Shown: positions 16,721 through 26,800 of the stretch, one piece after another
Position numbering within the stretch: position 1 is the stretch's first letter
Layout: every line of letters starts with the position of its first letter
From: Bryobacterales bacterium
Lineage (GTDB): Bacteria; Acidobacteriota; Terriglobia; Bryobacterales; Bryobacteraceae
DNA length: 54,528 nt
Assembly: GCA_020846745.1 (NCBI GenBank)
Contig: JADLDI010000058.1
Coordinates: 1-54,528 of the forward strand
Direction of reading: 5' to 3'
The notes under the pieces: model-generated
Told to the model about the DNA's origin: nothing
What the model saw: only the letters and a program-made list of their open reading frames with translations
The model's database searches: none
Program-made: the position numbers and the translations under genes

Positions 16721-18778
16721 TTATTGAGCGGGGGGTGCGGATGGAGGAGCGGGTTTGCGGGTCCACTCGGTGATCCAGTCGATGAAGGTGCGGTACCAGA
16801 GGACGGAGTTTTGGGGTTTTTGGATCCAGTGGCCTTCGTCGGGGTAGAGCAGGAGTTTCGAGGGGACCTTTTGCATTTGCAAGGCAGTGAAGAGTTGGAG
16901 GCCCTGGCCGAAGGGGACGCGGAAGTCCTGTTCGCCGTGGATGACCAGGGTGGGGGTTTTGAATTCCTTGGCGGCGCGGGAGGGGGACCACTTTTCGTAG
17001 ACTTCGGGGTTTTCCCAAGGCATGCCGCCGAATTCCCATTTGGTAAACCAGAGTTCTTCGGTTTCGCCGCCCATGCTGGGCAGGTCGTAGACGCCGGCGT
17101 GGGAGACGAAGGCTTTGAACTTGTTGGAGTGGCCGAGCAGCCAGTTGACCATATAGCCGCCGTAGGAACCGCCGGCGGCGGCCATGCGGTCGGCATCGAC
17201 GTAGGGGAACCTCTCGGCCTTCTCGACTACGGCCATGATGTCTTCGAACGCCTTGCCGCCCCAGTCGGTCGAAACCTCGTCGGTGAACTTCTGGCCGTAG
17301 CCGGTGGAGCCGCGCGGGTTGGGCATGACGACGACGAAGCCGGCGGCGGCGAAGACTTGCGGGTTCCAACGATAGGACCAGCTTTCGCCCCAGGCGCCTT
17401 GGGGACCGCCGTGGATCAGGAAAAGGGTTGGATACTTCTGGGTTTGTTTGAAGTTGGGCGGCTTGACGACGAAGGCATGGACCTGCGCCTTTTCGGCTCC
17501 TTCGACCCAGAACTCTTCGAGGGGGGAGAGGTGGTACTCGGAGAGGACCTGATCGTTGACGTGGGTCAAAGGGACGGGAGTGCCGCCGGCGGAGTTTGCC
17601 TTGTAGATTTCGATTGGCTTCGATCCGCTCATTTCGGTGTAGACCATCGATTTGCCGTCGGCAGAGAGTTGCGGATCGTCGATGTGGGAACTGCCGGAGA
17701 CGACGGCGCGGCTGGCGCCACCGGCGACGGGGATCATGTGGACGGCCTGGCGTCCGCGGTCTTCGGCGGTGAAGAAGAGACGCTTGGCGTCGGCCGACCA
17801 GGTGAAGCCGCTGATGGAGCGGGCGAAGCCTTCGGTGAGCGGACTGCTGCGTCCCGTGGAACGGTCGAGCAGCATGAGACGCCAGCGGTCGCTTTCGAAG
17901 CCGGGTTTGGTTTGGGAGCGGTAGGCGATGTAGCGTCCATCGGAGGAGTAAGCGGGGGAGTTGTCGGCGGCGGGGTTGTCGGACACCTTGCGGGTTTCGC
18001 CGCCAGTGATGGGGACGACATAGAGGTCGGAATTGGTGCTGGTGGCCTGATCGGGGTCGGCATTCATGGCGAAGCAGACTTCGTTGCCGTCCGGGGAGAT
18101 GGCGTAGTCGTCGGGACCGCCCAAGGAGAAAGGAGGTACGTCGCGAGGGCCGGGTGTAAGATCGCGGGGCGCGCCGCCTTCGACGGGGACGACGAAAAGG
18201 TGCTTGCGGCGCGGACCCTGCCACTGGTCCCAATGGCGGTAGAGGAGGGAAGTAAGTACACGCGCCTTGACCTTACTAGCTTTCTCTTCGTCGATCTTGC
18301 GTTTGTTACAGGCTTCGTCGGGGCAGTCCGGGTAGACCTCGGAGACGAATACCAGGTTTTTGCCATCGGGCGACCAGACGACTCCGTCGGCTTCGGTGGC
18401 GATGGCGGTTAACTGGCGGGCGCCGCTGCCGTCGCGATTCATGAGCCAGATCTGCTGGGCGCCGCCGCGATTGGATAGAAAGGCGATCTGCTTGCCGTCG
18501 GGCGAGTAGCGGGCCCGCGAGTTAGCGGCGCCTTCGGTGGCGATGGGGCGGGGTGTGCCGCCGTTGAGGTCGACAGTCCAGATCTGGCGGGGCTTGGTGT
18601 TGTTGTCGAGGTCGATCGACTGGAGCGTGTAGGCGACTTGCGAGCCGTCGGGCGAGAGATGAAATTCCGTGATGCGCTTGAGACGCATCATTGCGTTGAT
18701 ATCAAAGGGCAGTTTTTGGGCGGTTACCGTAGAAACAGCGCAAGCGAGGATTACCGCGGTTGCGGCAATGAGACGCAT
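16721..18778 (-). CDS. S9 family peptidase (acylaminoacyl/dipeptidyl type)
   Basis: 685 residues with a signal peptide (MRLIAATAVILACAVSTVTA). Residues about 30-400 form a PD40-type propeller (FHLSPDGSQVAYTLQ, ARYSPDGKQIAFLSNRGG, VWSPDGKNLVFVSE, FTWSADAKRLFFTAE). The C-terminal third is the alpha/beta hydrolase domain of prolyl-oligopeptidase-like enzymes, with Ser538 in GGSYGGYM, Asp618 in HGEQDFRVP and His650 in DEGHWIQ. It should cleave short peptides in the periplasm or outside the cell. The ATG at 18778 follows a GAAGAG-type ribosome binding site. The strong C/G bias at third positions leaves a long open frame on the other strand, which I treat as a shadow. It is separated from the amidohydrolase run by 62 bases and may be its own unit with the gene upstream. 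Confidence 0.92.
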   Translation of the reverse strand: MRLIAATAVILACAVSTVTAQKLPFDINAMMRLKRITEFHLSPDGSQVAYTLQSIDLDNNTKPRQIWTVDLNGGTPRPIATEGAANSRARYSPDGKQIAFLSNRGGAQQIWLMNRDGSGARQLTAIATEADGVVWSPDGKNLVFVSEVYPDCPDEACNKRKIDEEKASKVKARVLTSLLYRHWDQWQGPRRKHLFVVPVEGGAPRDLTPGPRDVPPFSLGGPDDYAISPDGNEVCFAMNADPDQATSTNSDLYVVPITGGETRKVSDNPAADNSPAYSSDGRYIAYRSQTKPGFESDRWRLMLLDRSTGRSSPLTEGFARSISGFTWSADAKRLFFTAEDRGRQAVHMIPVAGGASRAVVSGSSHIDDPQLSADGKSMVYTEMSGSKPIEIYKANSAGGTPVPLTHVNDQVLSEYHLSPLEEFWVEGAEKAQVHAFVVKPPNFKQTQKYPTLFLIHGGPQGAWGESWSYRWNPQVFAAAGFVVVMPNPRGSTGYGQKFTDEVSTDWGGKAFEDIMAVVEKAERFPYVDADRMAAAGGSYGGYMVNWLLGHSNKFKAFVSHAGVYDLPSMGGETEELWFTKWEFGGMPWENPEVYEKWSPSRAAKEFKTPTLVIHGEQDFRVPFGQGLQLFTALQMQKVPSKLLLYPDEGHWIQKPQNSVLWYRTFIDWITEWTRKPAPPSAPPAQ

Positions 18779-18809
18779 ATCTCTTCAATTGTAGCCTTCA
18801 GGCGGCGTG

Positions 18810-19511
18810 CTACTTCGATTTGGCGCTGAGGACCATGCGGCCGAATTTCTCGGGCGTGTGATAGGACGGGTTCATGATCGGGCGCCAAGCCATGTACTTG
18901 CGGCCTTGGCCGGAACCTTCGATGCGGTAGAGGTTGAGACGGAATTCCTTGCCGGGCGTGGGTGCGGCCTTGGCGATAGATTTCCAGGGGATCTGTACTT
19001 CGCAGTACCAGATTTTATTGGCGGAGTCGACGCGGTTTTCAGTCTTGAAGCCGGAGTTCCATTTCCAGTCGACGGGCTGAGGCTTTTTGTCGTGGATGAC
19101 ATCGAGGTCGATCCATTCGCCTTGCGGGGAGATTTCGAATTCCTTGTAGAGGTTGATGTTTTGCAGGTCTTCGCCGATGAAGATTTCGGAGACGTCGTAG
19201 TCCCAGAGGCCCCAGGTCTCGTCGGTCTTGGACGGGTTGGACTTGAGGTACTGATTCTCGTATTTGTTGATGAAGAGGAAGTAGAGGTTTTCGGGCGACC
19301 AGATGGAGCGGATCTCGGTGCGGGAACCGCCGGGGACGGGCTTGCCGAAGCGGTCGGTGGTGGTGACCACGCCTTTGACCTTTTTCCAATGGGACTTGGC
19401 GGGGTCGGCGGAGAGGGCAACGTCCTTTTTGATGGCGAAGCTGGTCATCCGATCGTCCTGGGCGCACACGATGAGCGAAACGAACAGAAAAGCACTAAGA
19501 AAGCGCATCAT
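18810..19511 (-). CDS. Secreted CBM9-like (DOMON-type) carbohydrate-binding protein
   Basis: 233 residues with a signal peptide (MRFLSAFLFVSLIVCA). The mature part matches the stand-alone carbohydrate-binding family 9-like proteins common in Acidobacteria: KGVVTTTDRFGKPVPGGSRT, IWSPENLYFLFINKYENQY, the conserved WDYDVSEIFIG, FEISPQGEWIDLD, WYCEVQIPWKSI and FRLNLYRIEG. Such domains bind glycans or haem; no enzyme domain is attached. Two adjacent ATG codons (19511 and 19508) could serve as start. It lies 31 bases upstream of the S9 peptidase and 16 bases downstream of the DegT gene, so the three may be co-transcribed. The ligand is unknown. Confidence 0.85.
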   Translation of the reverse strand: MMRFLSAFLFVSLIVCAQDDRMTSFAIKKDVALSADPAKSHWKKVKGVVTTTDRFGKPVPGGSRTEIRSIWSPENLYFLFINKYENQYLKSNPSKTDETWGLWDYDVSEIFIGEDLQNINLYKEFEISPQGEWIDLDVIHDKKPQPVDWKWNSGFKTENRVDSANKIWYCEVQIPWKSIAKAAPTPGKEFRLNLYRIEGSGQGRKYMAWRPIMNPSYHTPEKFGRMVLSAKSK

Positions 19512-19526
19512 TCTGCCAATATACGC

Positions 19527-20630
19527 TTACTGACGGTAAAACGCCCGGATGCGCGTGACGACCTCGTCTACAGAACTGTCGGGCATGAGGGGCCACAGGG
19601 GAAGGCTGACGATTTCGCGGGCGGCTTTTTCGGCAACGGGCAGGTCACCCTTTTTGAGGCCGGCCTCTTTATAGGCTGGCATTAGGTGTAAGGGCACAGG
19701 ATAGTGGATGCCGGTGGCCACGCCGTGGCTGGTGAGGTGGTGGCGGAGTTTGTCGCGCTTTTTGGCGCGGACGACGAAGAGGTGCCAGACGGATTCGTTG
19801 CTGGTTTCAAGAGGCTGAACGCCGTCGATACCTTGGAGGGCATCGAGATAGAGGGCGGCGAGGCGGGCGCGATTGGCGTTCCACTGTGCGAGATGCGGGA
19901 GGAAGGCGCGGAGATAGCAGGCCTGCATTTCATCGAGGCGTGAGTTGATGCCTTTGACGAAGGCGACCTGGCCGCCGCGGCGGCCACCATCGCGGAGCAT
20001 GCGGAGGCGAGCGTCGATGGTTTTTACATTCGTGAGGATTGCGCCACCATCGCCCAGGGCGCCGAGGTTCTTGGTGGGATAGAAGCTGTAGGCGACATAG
20101 GGGGAGTAGGCGGTTAAAGGTTTGCCTTCGAAGCGAGCGCCGTGGGCCTGACAGGCGTCCTGAATCAACACGGCGCCGGCTTTGGCGGCGATGGATTTGA
20201 GCAGGCGCGCGTTGCAGGGCTGGCCGTAGAGGTGGACGGGGACGATGGCGGCGGTGCGCCTGGTGATGCGCTCCTGGAGGCTGTTGAGGTCGATGAGGAG
20301 AGTGTTGGGGTCAACGTCCGCAAAGCGGATGGATGCGCCCGGGGTGACGATGCCGATGCCGGTGAAAGGCGCGGTGAGGGCGGAAGTGATCACTTCCTGC
20401 TTGGGGGAGTTGATGCCTGCGTCGCGCAGGGCAAGTTCGATGGCAGCGGTGCCGTTGCCGACGGCAATGGTGTGGCGGGCTTCAAGAGTTCGGCTGAACT
20501 CCTGTTCGAAACCGGCGACTTGTTCACCGAGGATGAACTGCTGCTTTTCGAAGAGGCGGGAGAGGTGTTGTTCCCAGGCGGATTTGGTGGCGGCCAGGAG
20601 GGCGCCGAAGTTGACCATCTGTATTGTCAT
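19527..20630 (-). CDS. DegT/DnrJ/EryC1/StrS-type sugar aminotransferase
   Basis: 367 residues from the ATG at 20630; an in-frame ATG at 20618 (MVNFGALL) is an alternative, and the open frame further upstream is not homologous. The protein is a PLP-dependent aminotransferase of the DegT family, which makes amino sugars for surface glycans from nucleotide-linked keto sugars. Visible are TIAVGNGTAAIELALRDAGI, IVPVHLYGQPCNA, IQDACQAHGA, and the PLP lysine in SFYPTKNLGALGDGGA, plus VKGINSRLDEMQACYL. No strong ribosome binding site precedes either start. It lies 142 bases downstream of the hydrogenase operon; this gap shows no clear terminator. No other nucleotide-sugar genes are nearby. Confidence 0.9.
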   Translation of the reverse strand: MTIQMVNFGALLAATKSAWEQHLSRLFEKQQFILGEQVAGFEQEFSRTLEARHTIAVGNGTAAIELALRDAGINSPKQEVITSALTAPFTGIGIVTPGASIRFADVDPNTLLIDLNSLQERITRRTAAIVPVHLYGQPCNARLLKSIAAKAGAVLIQDACQAHGARFEGKPLTAYSPYVAYSFYPTKNLGALGDGGAILTNVKTIDARLRMLRDGGRRGGQVAFVKGINSRLDEMQACYLRAFLPHLAQWNANRARLAALYLDALQGIDGVQPLETSNESVWHLFVVRAKKRDKLRHHLTSHGVATGIHYPVPLHLMPAYKEAGLKKGDLPVAEKAAREIVSLPLWPLMPDSSVDEVVTRIRAFYRQ

Positions 20631-20772
20631 GTACGAAGGGGTGAAGCTTCGATGGTAGCGCGACGGTGGGTGGCCGACCAAGAGGAGGTCGGGCGGCGAA
20701 CTAAGGGTAGCCGGCAGGTGTCCACAGGAGTGTCGACAGCATGTGGGGTGAACCACGAGTTCGGGCGGGTGG

Positions 20773-21198
20773 CTAAGGATTTTCTTGGCTGCGCAGTTGG
20801 CGGATTTGGGAGATGGCGGCGGCGGCGCCTTTTTGGGCTTCGGCGGTTAGTTGATCTCCCAGGTGGAACGAGCTGACGCCGATGGCGATCAGGGTGGCTT
20901 TCGGGGCTTGGCCGTAGACTTCTCTGGCTAGTTTCAATAGCGCGCCGGGGGTGGATTTGTGGGTGAGGATTGCTTCCTCTTGTAGGGGCAGCACTTCCAC
21001 TTGGCCGGGGGGGAGGGCGCAATTGGCGTCTACGAAGATTACCGATTCGGTCTTGGCTATTTGCTCGGCCATTTCGGGGACTAACTGGTGGGCTACTACG
21101 CCGTCCAGTTGCGCGGCGACGTAGGGACCTACGCCATCGTCGCCGCGAAGGGGGTTGCCGTAGCCGATTATCAGTAGGCTAGGGAGTCCGGATGACAT
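20773..21198 (-). CDS. hoxW: Hydrogenase maturation protease
   Basis: 141 residues. The start [19 protein letters not shown] is the signature of [NiFe]-hydrogenase maturation endopeptidases (HycI/HyaD/HoxW), with the metal-sensing Asp in GDDGVG; HQLVPEMAEQI and VIFVDAN follow as expected. The enzyme removes the C-terminal peptide of the large subunit after nickel insertion. Its ATG at 21198 overlaps the 3' end of hoxH by 20 bases, and HoxH keeps a cleavable tail, so it most likely serves HoxH. It is the last gene of the hox operon. No hyp genes for NiFe(CN)2CO assembly are in the window and they must be elsewhere. Confidence 0.93.
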   Translation of the reverse strand: MSSGLPSLLIIGYGNPLRGDDGVGPYVAAQLDGVVAHQLVPEMAEQIAKTESVIFVDANCALPPGQVEVLPLQEEAILTHKSTPGALLKLAREVYGQAPKATLIAIGVSSFHLGDQLTAEAQKGAAAAISQIRQLRSQENP

Positions 21199-22600
21199 CT
21201 AAGAGCACTCCGGCGGAGTTGATCAGTTGGACTTCTACGGGCCAGTCGCCGCCGGCGTGGGTGGAGCAACTCAGGCACGGGTCATAGGCTCTGACCACGG
21301 CCGAGACGCGGTTCAGCATTCCTTCGTGCAACTTTTCGCCGTCGATGAAATGTTTGCCGACCTGCTCCACGCTCTTTGCGATGGCGAGGTTGTTGTGACC
21401 GGTGGCGACGATGAGGTTGGCCCAGACGATGCCGCCGTCCTCGTTCACCTTGTAGTGATGGATCAGGGTACCGCGGGGGGCTTCGATCATGCCGACGCCT
21501 TCGAGCGAATTGACGCCGGCGCGGGCGCGGACATGTTTGTCGAGAATATTAGGATCGTTGAGCAATTGCTCGATCCGTTCAATGCCGTAGAGGATTTCGA
21601 TCAGCCTCGCGTAGTGATAGAGGAACGAACTGTGGGCGATGGTTCCGAAGCGTTGGCGGAACTCATCGAGTTCCTTGTCGGCTTCGGGGGCGCCGCAGCG
21701 GTCGATGACATTCAAGCGAGCCAGGGGGCCGACGCGATAGAGTCCGCCGGGATGACCGAGCGGCTTGAAGTAGGGCGCCTTCATGTAGGAGTCTTTGCAG
21801 GAGGCCTCGCCGATGTATTGGGCGTAGTCGTCGGAGGGGACCTGGTCTTCGACGAGATGGCCGGCGGAGTCGCGGAAGCGGAGCGTGCCGTCGTAGAGCT
21901 GGAGGGCTCCGCGGCGATCCGTCAAGCCGGCATACATGGTAGGGGCGGTGCCGAAGTTGCGGATCTCTTCGTCAAACCGGTCGAGCACACCTTTAAAGAA
22001 GGCGAGTGTGCGGCGCGCGATGGCGAGCGCTTGCGGGATGCCGGCTTGGAGGCGGGCGGAGAGGCTCTCGTCGAGCGGTTCGTTGACGCCGCCGGGAACG
22101 ATCCAGGAGGGGTGGACGCGTTCTTTGGCGAGCAGCTCGATGACGTGCTGGCCGAACTTACGGAGTTCGATACCGTCGCGCGCGAGTTCAGGGTGCTTCT
22201 CGATGAGGCCCATGACGTTGCGCCTGGCGGGGTCGGAATCGAAGCCGAGCAGGAGGTCGGGCGAGGAGAGATAGAAGAAGCTGAGGGCGTGCGATTGTAC
22301 GATCTGGGCGCAGTGGACGAGTTCGCGGAGCATGGCTCCGGCCTTGGGAATGCGGACCGCCATGATGGCGTCGCAAGCCTTAGAAGCGGCCAGCAGATGG
22401 CTGATGGGGCAGATGCCGCAGATGCGTGCGGTGATGCCGGGCATCTCGTAGAACGGGCGGCCTTCGGTGAACTTTTCGAAGCCGCGGACCTGGGTGACGT
22501 GGAACTGCGTACCGGCCACCTTGCCGTTGTCATCCAATTGGATGGTGATTCTAGCGTGGCCTTCGATGCGGGTAACTGGATCGATGACGATGCGTTTCAT
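21179..22600 (-). CDS. hoxH: Bidirectional [NiFe]-hydrogenase large subunit
   Basis: 473 residues carrying the nickel-iron site. The N-terminal motif is [20 protein letters not shown] (ligands C61 and C64) and the C-terminal motif DPCLSCSTH (C442, C445, H448), all intact. A 25-residue tail follows H448 and should be cut off by HoxW. The L1/L2 motif forms and the neighbours fit the group 3 cofactor-coupled cytoplasmic hydrogenases, most like group 3d (NAD-linked Hox). The start is the ATG at 22600, 13 bases after hoxY. H2 is oxidised or formed here and electrons pass through HoxY to HoxU and HoxF. The exact subgroup needs a phylogeny. Confidence 0.95.
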   Translation of the reverse strand: MKRIVIDPVTRIEGHARITIQLDDNGKVAGTQFHVTQVRGFEKFTEGRPFYEMPGITARICGICPISHLLAASKACDAIMAVRIPKAGAMLRELVHCAQIVQSHALSFFYLSSPDLLLGFDSDPARRNVMGLIEKHPELARDGIELRKFGQHVIELLAKERVHPSWIVPGGVNEPLDESLSARLQAGIPQALAIARRTLAFFKGVLDRFDEEIRNFGTAPTMYAGLTDRRGALQLYDGTLRFRDSAGHLVEDQVPSDDYAQYIGEASCKDSYMKAPYFKPLGHPGGLYRVGPLARLNVIDRCGAPEADKELDEFRQRFGTIAHSSFLYHYARLIEILYGIERIEQLLNDPNILDKHVRARAGVNSLEGVGMIEAPRGTLIHHYKVNEDGGIVWANLIVATGHNNLAIAKSVEQVGKHFIDGEKLHEGMLNRVSAVVRAYDPCLSCSTHAGGDWPVEVQLINSAGVLLDVIRTP

Positions 22601-22613
22601 GGCGGCAAGGCTC

Positions 22614-23144
22614 CTAACCGAATTTCAACTTGGCATTGGCATCCGGCTTGCGGCCGGCCAGAAGGTCGCTGAGCACGCCGAGAATGGCTTTCGAAGGCGG
22701 CGGGCAGCCTGGGACGTGCAGGTCGACCTTTACGAACTCATGTACAGGCCGCGCCTGCTTGAAGAGGGCGGGTACGCCGTCGATGGGAACGCCGCGCGCC
22801 TCCTGTGCGCCGTCGACATAGACACGCTGGAGTAGTTTGGAAACGGGCACGCCGTTGCGCATCGCCGATACGTTACTGGTGACGGCGCAATCGCCGAGCG
22901 CCACGAGGAGGCGCGTGCGGCCGCGGATCTTCTGCAGTTTCTTGAGGTCATCCTGGCTGCTGACCGCGCCTTCGACGAGCGTGACGTCCACGCCTTCAGG
23001 GAATTCCTGCGCGTCGACCAAGGGACCATAAACGAGGTCCACTTGGCCGGCGACGTCGATGATGGCCGCGTCGATATCGAGCAGGGACATGTGACAGCCG
23101 GAACAGCCGTCGAGCCAAACGGTGGCTAGCCTGACGCGGTTCAT
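22614..23144 (-). CDS. hoxY: [NiFe]-hydrogenase small subunit
   Basis: 176 residues of the short small-subunit type related to the NADH dehydrogenase 20 kDa subunit, without signal peptide. It holds the four cysteines of the proximal [4Fe-4S] cluster: C14 and C17 in WLDGCSGCHMS, C86 in ALGDCAV, and C147 in VPGCPPP. The lack of medial and distal cluster domains fits a cytoplasmic group 3 enzyme. Its ATG overlaps the hoxU stop as ATGA (23141-23144), and hoxH follows after 13 bases. It passes electrons between HoxH and the HoxU-HoxF-HoxE diaphorase part. Confidence 0.94.
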   Translation of the reverse strand: MNRVRLATVWLDGCSGCHMSLLDIDAAIIDVAGQVDLVYGPLVDAQEFPEGVDVTLVEGAVSSQDDLKKLQKIRGRTRLLVALGDCAVTSNVSAMRNGVPVSKLLQRVYVDGAQEARGVPIDGVPALFKQARPVHEFVKVDLHVPGCPPPSKAILGVLSDLLAGRKPDANAKLKFG

Positions 23145-23857
23145 GCCTGGGCTCCTCCTTTCGAAAGGGCGAGGGCACTGATGTGTTCGTTCCGCTTAAT
23201 CAGTTCCTCGACAGCGAAGCCCTTTTCCGTGAGGGCGCCGGTGGGGCAAGCCTGGACGCACTTGCCGCAGTTGGTGCAACTGGCCGCGGATGCCCAGGGC
23301 TGATTCAGTTCGCAGGAGAGGCGCGAGCGGATGCCGCGATCGGTCACCTCCCAGACGTGAGCGCCCTCGACTTCGGCGCAGACGCGGACACAGCGGGTAC
23401 AGAGGACACAGCGGTTGTGGTCGAGGACGAAACGGCTGTGCGAAAGGTCGACCGGCAGGCGCGGGTAGTTGTAGGGATAGCGAACGTTGGTGACGCCCAG
23501 CGACCTGGCGAGGTTCTGAAGTTCGCAATGGCTGTTGGACACGCAGACCGAACAGACGTGGTTACGCTCGACGAGCAGCAGTTCGACGATCATCCGGCGA
23601 TAGCGCGTGAGCTTGGGGGAGGTGGTGGTGACCGACATGCCGTCCTGTGCCGGCGTGGTGCAGGCGGGCAAGAGGCGGCCGACACCGGATACTTCAACGA
23701 GACAGAGGCGGCAGCCGCCGAACGCGCTTAGTCCGGGCATGTAGCAGAGAGTGGGGATCTGCTTGTTGGCGGCACGCGCGGCCTCAAGAATGGTCGTCCC
23801 GTCTGAGGCGTTGACTAACTCGCCGTCGATTCGAATGGATAGTTTTCTTTGCGGCAT
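23141..23857 (-). CDS. hoxU: Diaphorase iron-sulfur subunit (NuoG N-terminus-like)
   Basis: 238 residues from the ATG at 23857; GGGAGA seven bases before it, inside the end of hoxF, supports this start over the longer open frame. Clusters visible in order: a plant-type [2Fe-2S] site (C38, C49, C52, C66), a His-Cys3 site in NHVCSVCVSNSHC, and two [4Fe-4S] sites in RCVLCTRCVRVC and SCTNCGKCVQACP. This is the HoxU layout. It wires HoxY to the flavin site of HoxF. It is separated from hoxF by 2 bases and overlaps hoxY by ATGA, which fits fixed stoichiometry. Confidence 0.94.
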   Translation of the reverse strand: MPQRKLSIRIDGELVNASDGTTILEAARAANKQIPTLCYMPGLSAFGGCRLCLVEVSGVGRLLPACTTPAQDGMSVTTTSPKLTRYRRMIVELLLVERNHVCSVCVSNSHCELQNLARSLGVTNVRYPYNYPRLPVDLSHSRFVLDHNRCVLCTRCVRVCAEVEGAHVWEVTDRGIRSRLSCELNQPWASAASCTNCGKCVQACPTGALTEKGFAVEELIKRNEHISALALSKGGAQA

Positions 23858-23859
23858 CG

Positions 23860-26800
23860 CTATCTCCCGTTTCCTGCCTTGACTTCGCAACGCAAGCAGC
23901 GCCCGGCCTCCTCGCGGCCCTGTTCGGGGGTGAGGCCAAGCACAACTTCGTCTACACCTTTTACTCGGACGAGAGGTGGAAGCTCGCGGGGGTGATGACG
24001 GCGGCATTCACTGGGCTGTTCAGGGATGTCGTGGTCGTAGTCGAAGTCGGGGAACAGTTGAGCCCAGCGGCGAACGCCCATCAACCGCTTGTCGATGTTG
24101 CGGGCGGCTTTCTTGCCGTAGCCCATGGCGTTTGAGACGTTGGAGGCTCCGCTGATGGCGTCGCCTCCGGCGAAGAAGCGGGGCCGGCTGGTTTCCATCG
24201 AGTAGCGGTCGACGTCGATGGTTCCTTTTTCGCTGATCTTGAGGCCGGCGGCCTTCATGAAGTCGATGTCGACGGTTTCGCCGACCGCGAGGATGACGCT
24301 GTCGCACTCGTAGCGAAGGATTTCGGGAGTGGGCACGGGTTTGCGGCGACCGGAGGAGTCGTATTCGCCGAGCTTGGTTTTAACCACCTCGATGGCTTTG
24401 ACCTGCCCGTCGGGCGAACCGAGAATGCGGTGAGGGGCGGCAAGGAACAGGATCCGGGCGCCTTCTTCTTCGGCGGCCAGCGTCTCCTCTTCAATGGCGG
24501 GCATGTCTTTGCGTTCGCGCCGGTAGAGAATGGTGACCTCCGCGCCGCGGCGGAGGGCGGTGCGGGCAGAGTCGATGGCGGCGTTGCCGCCGCCGATGAC
24601 GGCGACCCGGCGGCCCAGATTGACTTCCTCGCCGCGGGAAACGGCTTCGAGGAAGTGCAGCGCGGGCCAGACGCCTTTCAGTTCCGTGCCGGGCAGGTAA
24701 ACCCAGGATTCCTTCCACGTGCCGATGGAAACGAAGACGGCATCGAACTGATCGTCGAGTTCGTTGAGCGTGATGTCGAAGCCGATGCGGGTGTTGAATA
24801 CGAACTTGACGCCGAGGCGTTCGATCAACTCGAGTTCCTTACTGAGGACCGACTTGGGCAGGCGATAGTCCGGCAGCGCATAGCGCAGCATGCCGCCGGC
24901 TTCGGGCTTGCTTTCGTATACCGTCACGTCGTGACCGAGCAGGGCGAGGTAGAAGGCCGCGGCTAAACCGGTAGGTCCGGCCCCGGCGATGGCGACTTTG
25001 CGTCCAGTGGGTGTGAAGCGGCGGGCGGCAATGCGGTCCATCAGTTCGCCATGACGGTTGGAAGCAAAGACGGTGTCGGCAATCAGGCGATGGACGTCGC
25101 GCATGTTGACCGGTTCGTCGAGCGATTGGCGGCGGCAGCGATTGTCGCACGGGTGCTGGCAGACACGGCCGGTGGAGGCGGGGAGCGGATTATCGATCAC
25201 CACCGAAATGAAGGCGTCGTCGATGCGCCCTTCCTTATATAGCTGGAGGAAGCGGGGAATGTTCATGTGCAGCGGACAACTGTTCTCGCAGGGCGAGAGG
25301 GCGAGTTCGGCGCAAACGCCCGCACGGCAACGGTGGGCGACGATGTGATCTTCAAACTCGTGCCGGAAATGCCGCATCGTGGTGAGCACGGGGTTGGGCG
25401 CGGACTGGCCGAGACCGCACAAGGACGAGTCGCGAATCGCGCGGCTAAGTTCGTCGAGGACTTCGAAGTGTTCCTGGGTGGCCGTGCCTTCCGTGAACGC
25501 GTTCAGAATCTTGAGCGCTTTGTCGAGGCCGACGCGGCAGGGAACGCACTTGCCGCACGATTCCGAGTGTGTGAACTCGACGAAGTAACGGGCGACGTCG
25601 ACCATGCAGTTGTCTTCGTCCATGACGACCATGCCGCCGGAGCCCATGATAGAGCCGATCTGGGCAAGGCTTTCGTAGTCGACGTTGGTGTCGAACATAT
25701 CCTGCGGGATGCAGCCGCCGGAGGGTCCGCCGGTTTGGACGGACTTAATACCCTTGCCGTTGATGCCGCCCTCGCCGATGTCGTAGATGAAGTTCTTGAG
25801 CGGAGTTCCGAGCGGCATTTCGACAAGCCCGGAGTTCGTGATCTTGCCGACGAGGGAGAAGACCTTGGTGCCGGAACTCTTGGTGCTGCCGGTTTCGGTA
25901 AACCAGGCAGCGCCTTTGGTGACGATGGGAGCGATGTTGTACCAGGTCTCAACGTTGTTGATGTTGGTGGGCATGCCCCAGAGACCTTTCTGGGCGGGAA
26001 ACGGCGGGCGGGGGCGGGGCCGGCCGGCGAAGCCTTCCAGGGAAGCGATCAGGGCAGTTTCTTCGCCGCACACGAACGCTCCGGCGCCTTCGACCAGTTG
26101 CACGTCGAACTTGAAGCCGCGGCCGAGGATGTTGTCGCCGAGCAGGCCGTATTCGCGAGCCTGGTCGAGGGCGCGCTCGAGCCGGTGGACGGCGAGCGGA
26201 TATTCGGCACGGACATAGATGATGCCTTCGGTGGCTCCCATGACGTAGGCGCCGACGATCATGCCTTCGAGCAACGAGTGTGGATCGCTTTCAATCTCGT
26301 TGCGATTCATGTAGGCGCCGGGGTCGCCTTCGTCGGCATTGCAGATGACGAACTTGCGATCAGCCTTAGCTTTCGCGAGAAACTCCCACTTATTGCCGGT
26401 GAGATAGCCGGCTCCGCCGCGGCCGCGGAGTTTCGAGGCTTTGATTTGTTCGATGACCATCTCGGGCCGGCCGTCGATCAGTACCTTGTAAAGGGCTTGA
26501 TAACCGCCGACGCCGATGTACTCTTCGATGTCGTCGGGGTTGATCAGACCGCAATTGCGTAAGACGATTTTCTTCTGCGCGCGGAAGAAGGGCACCTCGT
26601 TCCAGTGGGGCAGTTCGGGGTAGCCGGCGCCGTAGCGGATGTGGGCGGTGATGTGGTCCCACTCCTCGATTTTGGCGTAGGCGAGGTCGGGAGTGATGTT
26701 GCCCGTAGCGAGGTCGTGCAGGATGCGTTCCGCGTCGGCGGCCTGGACACGGCGAAGGATCACCATCGGGCGGCCGGGAATGCGAATGTTGACCAGCGGC

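Noticed and set aside
16706..18412. Plus-strand open frame of 568 codons opposite the S9 peptidase
   Set aside because: Its translation is a Gly/Val/Asp-rich sequence with no motif, as expected on the strand opposite a gene with strong third-position G/C bias; the S9 peptidase on the minus strand has all catalytic motifs.
21227..26562. Long plus-strand open frames opposite hoxH and hoxF (up to 481 codons)
   Set aside because: Same low-complexity shadow pattern; the minus-strand frames encode complete hydrogenase subunits.
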